Shown here piece by piece: positions 60,410-64,000 of a stretch of 64,000 bases of DNA; within the stretch, counting starts at the first letter, position 1, and every line of letters begins with the position of its first letter. The notes below the pieces were generated by a model. The model searched no databases, was not told where the DNA came from, and was given only the letters and a program-made list of their open reading frames with translations. The stretch comes from Chitinophaga ginsengisegetis. Lineage in GTDB: Bacteria; Bacteroidota; Bacteroidia; Chitinophagales; Chitinophagaceae. The stretch covers positions 620,001-684,000 of the forward strand of contig NZ_FUZZ01000003.1 of assembly GCF_900168065.1 (NCBI RefSeq), in the 5' to 3' direction. The position numbers and the translations under genes were made by a program.

Positions 60410-60966
60410 CAGTCAATAATTACGTTATTAATTTCATGTTCGGTTACTACAACGGTATGGCCGGGAATAGCGGCGGGGTAAAGGATATTTTGTTCTACGT
60501 ATATCCATTGCTGTATGAGCTGCTCTGTGATGAACAGATCGCCTATACATAATTTGTATGCCGGACTCCATTGTGCCTGCAATTGGTAATTGCCGGAAAC
60601 CTGGCGGATTTTCTGAAGCAGGAGCAACACTTGTTGAAACGATTGCTGGATGCTGTTATAAACAGTTTGTGGTATATTTTTTTTGTTATTATTAAGCGCA
60701 GATGAATTGCGGATTACCGGGAACAGCACTGTTGATTCTTTTCGTATCAGCTGGGCTGTTTCGGCTTGTAATTTCCCGAACAGGAGTTGTTGCAGATCTG
60801 CGGCCGGCGGGGCGGTGTGGTCTTCCTGCCGGTCCAGGTTAAAGTAGGTCATCACCTGTTCTGTTTGATGGCTGATGGGGAGATGGAATTTGCTGGCAAT
60901 CACATTGCATAAATTGCCGGGTGTTAATTCATGAAAGTTGATAATAGAATAAGCGAGCATGAACAT
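60409..60966 (-). CDS. RIC/ScdA-like (hemerythrin-type) protein with missing His ligands
   Basis: 185 residues from the ATG at 60966, set by the promoter at 60984-60991 (an upstream in-frame start at 61014 overlaps it). The layout resembles the hemerythrin part of the RIC/YtfE/ScdA iron-sulfur repair proteins: ASKFHLPISHQTEQV, RKESTVLFPVI and VEQNILYPAA align with known repeats. However, by eye the His of the H-x3-E and H-x-H-x-E motifs read Leu, Gln, Trp and Tyr (LIRKESTVLFP; QQWIYVEQNILYP), while Glu remain. Iron binding is therefore doubtful. It is co-transcribed with ccoI. Confidence 0.6.
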   Translation of the reverse strand: MFMLAYSIINFHELTPGNLCNVIASKFHLPISHQTEQVMTYFNLDRQEDHTAPPAADLQQLLFGKLQAETAQLIRKESTVLFPVIRNSSALNNNKKNIPQTVYNSIQQSFQQVLLLLQKIRQVSGNYQLQAQWSPAYKLCIGDLFITEQLIQQWIYVEQNILYPAAIPGHTVVVTEHEINNVIID

Positions 60967-60983
60967 GGTCTTTTGAACTATTA

Positions 60984-60991
60984 CAAAAGTA
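60984..60991 (-). promoter_or_regulatory. Promoter of the RIC-like/ccoI unit
   Basis: On the minus strand TACTTTTG, with TTG 20 bases upstream (61012-61014). The predicted start near 60978 leaves about 12 bases of leader before the ATG at 60966. Confidence 0.65.
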
Positions 60992-61013
60992 CCGGTCGCA
61001 GCAGAGGGGCGCA

Positions 61014-61027
61014 ATGATATGCGTCAA
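61014..61027 (-). promoter_or_regulatory. Fnr-like box at the RIC-like/ccoI promoter
   Basis: On the minus strand TTGA-CGCATA-TCAT, one base from the consensus TTGA-N6-TCAA. The centre lies about 42 bases upstream of the predicted transcript start, the class II activator position. Its spacing to the -7 element equals that of the box at 57961-57974. Confidence 0.6.
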
Positions 61028-61057
61028 GGGAGGATATGATATTTATCAGGATTGGAG

Positions 61058-61768
61058 CTACTCCTGCAGGTTTGCAGTTCTGACAATTTCGGGGAGGTCG
61101 AGCAGGCGGATCTTTTTGCCTTCCAGTTCTATCATGCCGTCTTTCTTGAATTCAGAAAGTAGCCTGATAGCGGATTCGGTGGCTGTGCCTACGAGGTTGG
61201 CAATTTCTTCGCGGGAGAGGCGCACACTGAGGGTATGACCATCTTCTTCGAGGCCGTAAGTTTCTTTGATAAAGAGCAATGTTTCTGCGAGGCGTTCCCT
61301 TACCGGCTTTTGCGCCAGGTGGGTTATTTTCAGTTCTGCTTTGCGCAGTTCGCTTGATAAGATACGCATCATTTCAAAAGAAAGGGATGCATCTTTCTGT
61401 AGAATATTGAGAAACAGATCTTTAGGTATAAAACAGATGGAAGAATCTTCGAGGGCAGTAGCGGTAGCGGTGTACCTTTCGTTGCTCAGGAGGGCTTTGT
61501 AGCCCATGATATCGCCGGCTTTCACCAGGCGTATGATCTGTTCCCGGCCATCATCGCCGCTGTGCGACAGCTTTATTTTGCCGTCGTTTACACAGTACAC
61601 GCCAAAGGGATAAGCTCCTTCATGGAAAATAACCTGTCCTTTTCTGTATACTGAGCATACTTTGGCTTCTGCAATCTGATCGAGATTGCATTGTTCCGCC
61701 TTGCAGAATATTGATGAGAAGCGATCCTTGCAATGATGACATGAAGGATTGTGGAACGATGTAGCCAT
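61058..61768 (-). CDS. Crp/Fnr family regulator with N-terminal cysteine cluster
   Basis: 236 residues from the ATG at 61768; TTG at 61774 is possible. The N-terminus has Cys10, Cys13, Cys22 and Cys27 (PSCHHCKDRFSSIFCKAEQC), spaced C-x2-C-x8-C-x4-C, recalling the [4Fe-4S] ligands of FNR though not identical in spacing. A cyclic-nucleotide-binding-like beta barrel follows (EGAYPFGVYCVNDGKIKLS), then a winged HTH (LSREEIANLVGTATESAIRLL), whose recognition helix keeps Glu and Arg as in FNR (ETISR) but has Ile where FNR has Ser212. It likely senses oxygen or NO and controls the cbb3 operons. Adjacent to its targets. Confidence 0.88.
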   Translation of the reverse strand: MATSFHNPSCHHCKDRFSSIFCKAEQCNLDQIAEAKVCSVYRKGQVIFHEGAYPFGVYCVNDGKIKLSHSGDDGREQIIRLVKAGDIMGYKALLSNERYTATATALEDSSICFIPKDLFLNILQKDASLSFEMMRILSSELRKAELKITHLAQKPVRERLAETLLFIKETYGLEEDGHTLSVRLSREEIANLVGTATESAIRLLSEFKKDGMIELEGKKIRLLDLPEIVRTANLQE

Positions 61769-61778
61769 AATCAATTTG

Positions 61779-61810
61779 CAAAAGTACTAATTTACGGCTC
61801 CTTAACCAAA
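61779..61810 (-). promoter_or_regulatory. Promoter of the Fnr-like gene (TTTG-N20-TACTTTTG)
   Basis: On the minus strand TTTG at 61807-61810 and TACTTTTG at 61779-61786, both full matches with 20-bp spacing. The -7 element ends 11 bases before the ATG at 61768, giving a very short leader. No Fnr-like box is present at the position seen in its targets. Confidence 0.65.
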
Positions 61811-61822
61811 GCAAAAGCATTC

Positions 61823-62419
61823 GTGGCTCTTTATTATTATATTATTTATAAACCATATGAGGTATTAACCCGGTTCACACCTGAAGGTAACAAGGCGTGC
61901 CTGGCCGACTATTTTAAAGTGCCTTCAGATGTGTATCCTGTAGGGCGACTGGATTATGATAGCGAGGGTTTGCTGATCCTTACAAATGATAAGACATTGA
62001 ACCAGCAGTTATTGTTGCCGCAACACGCGCATGAACGGGAGTACTGGGTGCAGGTGGATGGCGCCATAACCGCAGAAGCGGTGCAGCGCCTGGAAGCAGG
62101 GGTACAGATCAATGTAGATGGTAAGTTATACCGCACCAAACAGTGCCGGGCGGAAATATTTGAGGAAGAGCCGTTGTTGCCGCCACGCAACCCGCCCATC
62201 CGTTTCCGTAAAAGTATTCCCGCGCCCTGGATCAGGATGGTGCTCCAGGAAGGCAAAAACAGGCAGGTGCGCCGGATGACTGCCGCCGTAGGCTTTCCTA
62301 CGTTGAGGCTTGTCCGTTATCGTATGGAAGATATCACCATTGCGGGCATGCAATCAGGAGAGATGGTGGAACTGAGCCGGGAAGAGATCTACCGGAAGTT
62401 AAAGCTAAGGACAAAGTAG
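61823..62419 (+). CDS. rRNA pseudouridine synthase (RsuA/RluE family)
   Basis: 198 residues if translation starts at GTG 61823. The frame runs upstream to an ATG at 61751, but that part overlaps the Fnr-like gene and promoter. The catalytic motif GRLDYDSEGLLILTND holds the essential Asp. IIYKPYEVLTRFTPE and MVLQEGKNRQVRRMTAAVGFPTLRL are the RluE/RsuA features. There is no N-terminal S4 domain, as in E. coli RluE, which modifies 23S rRNA U2457. The exact target here is inferred. Confidence 0.88.
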   Translation: MALYYYIIYKPYEVLTRFTPEGNKACLADYFKVPSDVYPVGRLDYDSEGLLILTNDKTLNQQLLLPQHAHEREYWVQVDGAITAEAVQRLEAGVQINVDGKLYRTKQCRAEIFEEEPLLPPRNPPIRFRKSIPAPWIRMVLQEGKNRQVRRMTAAVGFPTLRLVRYRMEDITIAGMQSGEMVELSREEIYRKLKLRTK

Positions 62420-62485
62420 CCATTGTGGCCCATTGGCATGACAGTATCCTCCGGGTTGGGCCGCAGCTGCCCGCCGCCCTCCCCC

Positions 62486-62520
62486 GCTTTTTGCTTTAAG
62501 CTTTATGCTTTCAGCTTTTT
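62486..62520 (+). repeat. Five-fold heptad repeat GCTTTNN
   Basis: GCTTTTT GCTTTAA GCTTTAT GCTTTCA GCTTTTT in exact 7-bp phase, just upstream of the yicC promoter. Related units are found at 18029-18064. Confidence 0.7.
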
Positions 62521-62524
62521 TAAC

Positions 62525-62532
62525 TAGGTTTG
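62525..62532 (+). promoter_or_regulatory. -7 promoter element of the yicC-like gene
   Basis: TAGGTTTG, a full TAnnTTTG match, 20 bases before the ATG at 62552. Confidence 0.6.
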
Positions 62533-62551
62533 TCACCTACAAATTTCTATT

Positions 62552-63427
62552 ATGCTGAAATCAATGACCGGCTTCGGAAGGGCAGAAAGCGCAAGAGGCG
62601 AAACTAGTATCGTAGTGGAGATCAAATCGCTGAATGGAAAGCAGTTTGAGGTGAATCTGAAGTTTTCTCCTTTGTTAAGACCCTATGAATTTGACATCCG
62701 TACCCTAATGCAGCAAACGTTGCAGCGCGGCACCCTTGATGCAACAATCAATATCCGCCAGAACGGCGCCACCCGCCCGGTTGTGATCAATACAGACCTT
62801 GCGAAATATTATTACCAGTCCATCACTATGCTGGCCAACCAGCTGGAACTCCCGCAGGGAGATATGCTCAACGTGCTGATGAAATTACCGGAAGTGGTAA
62901 GTCCGGCATCAGAGCAAATGACCGAAGAAGAATGGAAAGATGTGGAAGACACGCTGCGCGAAGCCCTGATAGACCTGGATACACACCGCCAGGATGAAGG
63001 ACTGATGCTGGAAGCCGATCTGCAGCAACGCATTGATAATATCGATACCTATATGCAGAAGGTACGTGAACTGGATCCGCTCCGTAAAGACCGTATCCGT
63101 CAACGCCTCGAAGGACTGCTGGCCGAGCATGTAGGAAAAGAAAATGTAGATGGCAACCGCCTGGAACAGGAACTGATCTTCTATCTGGAAAAACTGGATA
63201 TCTCAGAAGAACTCTCCCGCCTGGAAAATCACCTGCGTTATTTCAGGGAAATCCTGAAAGACAATGATTCTGCCAAAGGCAAGAAGCTGGGTTTTGTGTT
63301 GCAGGAAATAGGCCGTGAAATCAATACTACCGGTTCCAAAGCCAACGACGCCGGTATACAGCAATGGGTGGTGCTGATGAAAGATGAACTGGAAAAAGCC
63401 AAAGAACAAGTATTAAACGTTTTATAG
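62552..63427 (+). CDS. yicC: YicC/YloC family endoribonuclease
   Basis: 291 residues, the usual length. Start MLKSMTGFGRAES is the family hallmark. It continues with VEIKSLNGKQFEVNLKFS and ends with QEIGREINTTGSKANDAGIQQWVVLMKDELEKAKEQVLNV, typical of the DUF1732 C-terminus. E. coli YicC is a ribonuclease that helps degrade the RyhB small RNA. It has its own promoter, and gldH follows 15 bases later, probably on the same transcript. Confidence 0.93.
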   Translation: MLKSMTGFGRAESARGETSIVVEIKSLNGKQFEVNLKFSPLLRPYEFDIRTLMQQTLQRGTLDATINIRQNGATRPVVINTDLAKYYYQSITMLANQLELPQGDMLNVLMKLPEVVSPASEQMTEEEWKDVEDTLREALIDLDTHRQDEGLMLEADLQQRIDNIDTYMQKVRELDPLRKDRIRQRLEGLLAEHVGKENVDGNRLEQELIFYLEKLDISEELSRLENHLRYFREILKDNDSAKGKKLGFVLQEIGREINTTGSKANDAGIQQWVVLMKDELEKAKEQVLNVL

Positions 63428-63442
63428 TAAGGCGAATACCGT

Positions 63443-63931
63443 ATGAACAAACTTTTCCTGGCCACAGCGGGCTTATTACTTTTGGCTGCAGCCTGCATGC
63501 CACCTAAAATGGACACTTACGAAAAGAACCTGGAGATTCCCGGGCATGAGTGGACATATGACTATAAACCATCTTTTGAAGTAAAAATACAACCGGAAGA
63601 TACTGCGTACCTTTACAATATCTGCGTAAACATCAGGCATACCGATGCTTATCCTTACAGTAATATCTGGTTATTGGTAGGTACACAGTACCCTGGCGAC
63701 AGCATATTAAAGGAACAGCGGGTAGAACTGCCACTCGCAGATGTAACCGGCAAATGGTCCGGTACCGGCCTGGATGATATTTATGAACACCGTATCTTCA
63801 TTCAGCAACGTGCTATTTTTAATAAACCAGGTACCTACAGGTTTACCTTTGAACAAAATATGCGGCAAAATCCGCTCCCCCATGTAATGAATGTTGGCTT
63901 GCGGATTGAGAAAGCCGGCACAAGGCCATGA
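63443..63931 (+). CDS. gldH: Gliding motility lipoprotein GldH
   Basis: 162 residues. Lipobox LLAAAC with Cys18, then the GldH body (PPKMDTYEKNLEIPGHEWTYDYKPSF, YSNIWLLVGTQYPGDS, HRIFIQQRAIFNKPGTYRFTFEQNMR). GldH is needed for gliding in Flavobacterium johnsoniae and is widely kept in the phylum, including in non-gliding members. It follows yicC and is overlapped by the next gene (ATGATG at 63928-63933). Confidence 0.93.
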   Translation: MNKLFLATAGLLLLAAACMPPKMDTYEKNLEIPGHEWTYDYKPSFEVKIQPEDTAYLYNICVNIRHTDAYPYSNIWLLVGTQYPGDSILKEQRVELPLADVTGKWSGTGLDDIYEHRIFIQQRAIFNKPGTYRFTFEQNMRQNPLPHVMNVGLRIEKAGTRP

Positions 63932-64000
63932 TGAAAAGAATTTTCAATAAAATGCAGGAAGGGAAATCCGTTTCCTTCGTTTATTTTTTAGTAATGGCGT
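63931..64000 (+). CDS. Start of a gene cut by the right edge
   Basis: ATG at 63931 (or 63928) begins MKRIFNKMQEGKSVSFVYFL, open to the window end. Overlap with the gldH stop suggests co-transcription. It is too short to identify; a penicillin-binding protein would fit the usual neighbourhood of gldH, but this is context only. Confidence 0.5.
   Translation, partial: MKRIFNKMQEGKSVSFVYFLVMA

Noticed and set aside
61809..61822. Fnr-like box for autoregulation of the fnr-like gene
   Set aside because: The position equivalent to the two boxes in its targets has no TTGA-N6-TCA match.

Overview
The window reads as chromosomal DNA of a Bacteroidota bacterium, most likely a Chitinophaga-like member of the Chitinophagaceae. 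The evidence is Bacteroidota-type promoters (TAnnTTTG, sometimes with a TTTG/TTG about 20 bp upstream), GLPGLI-family proteins, an outer-membrane receptor with a carboxypeptidase-like N-terminal domain, gldH, the futalosine menaquinone gene mqnC, and a ccoN-ccoO fusion in a cbb3 oxidase cluster. It is mostly core genome. I saw no rRNA, tRNA, CRISPR, prophage or intact insertion sequence.

Layout. 1-4.4 kb: glutamate synthase large subunit, cut by the left edge. 4.7-10.4 kb: a secreted protein of unknown function, a GHL10 glycosidase, an MscS channel, methylglyoxal synthase and ferritin. 10.5-16 kb: an Nfu scaffold, a secreted PNGase F-like protein with a GLPGLI-like N-terminus, a nicotinamide riboside uptake pair (pnuC plus kinase), mtgA, and a YciO/Sua5 protein. 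16-26 kb: a C1 peptidase, DNA polymerase I, an ArsC-like protein, a glycosyltransferase, an arginase-fold protein with altered metal ligands, and two LprI-like proteins. 26-31 kb: a paired M16 peptidase operon and two pepsin-like proteins. 31-37 kb: mqnC, an 860-bp non-coding region rich in repeats, a lipoprotein, acetyltransferase, permease and isomerase. 37-43.5 kb: an outer-membrane barrel/GLPGLI operon divergent from a sensor kinase/response regulator operon. 44-49 kb: a LytS-type kinase, pheS, hydroxyacyl-CoA dehydrogenase, epimerase, lipoprotein and lpxD-like gene. 49.9-61.8 kb: one minus-strand respiratory block, namely an Fnr-type regulator, a RIC-like protein, ccoI, cupin, ccoS, ccoNO, ccoQ, ccoP, ccoG, fixH, a TauE-like protein and hemN. 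61.8-64 kb: pseudouridine synthase, YicC, gldH and the start of another gene.

The most coherent regulatory picture is in the cbb3 block. Two promoters each carry a TTGA-N6-TCAT box at exactly the same distance from the -7 element, consistent with direct activation by the adjacent Fnr-like regulator, which has a cluster of N-terminal cysteines. A second regulatory signal is a duplicated 24-bp element made of 10-bp-phased direct repeats between the two-component operon and the divergent barrel/GLPGLI operon.

The strongest candidates for something undescribed are the 592-bp inverted-repeat-bounded non-coding element at 32.4-33.0 kb with its nine 11-bp units, and the family of palindromic repeats it shares with two other intergenic regions.
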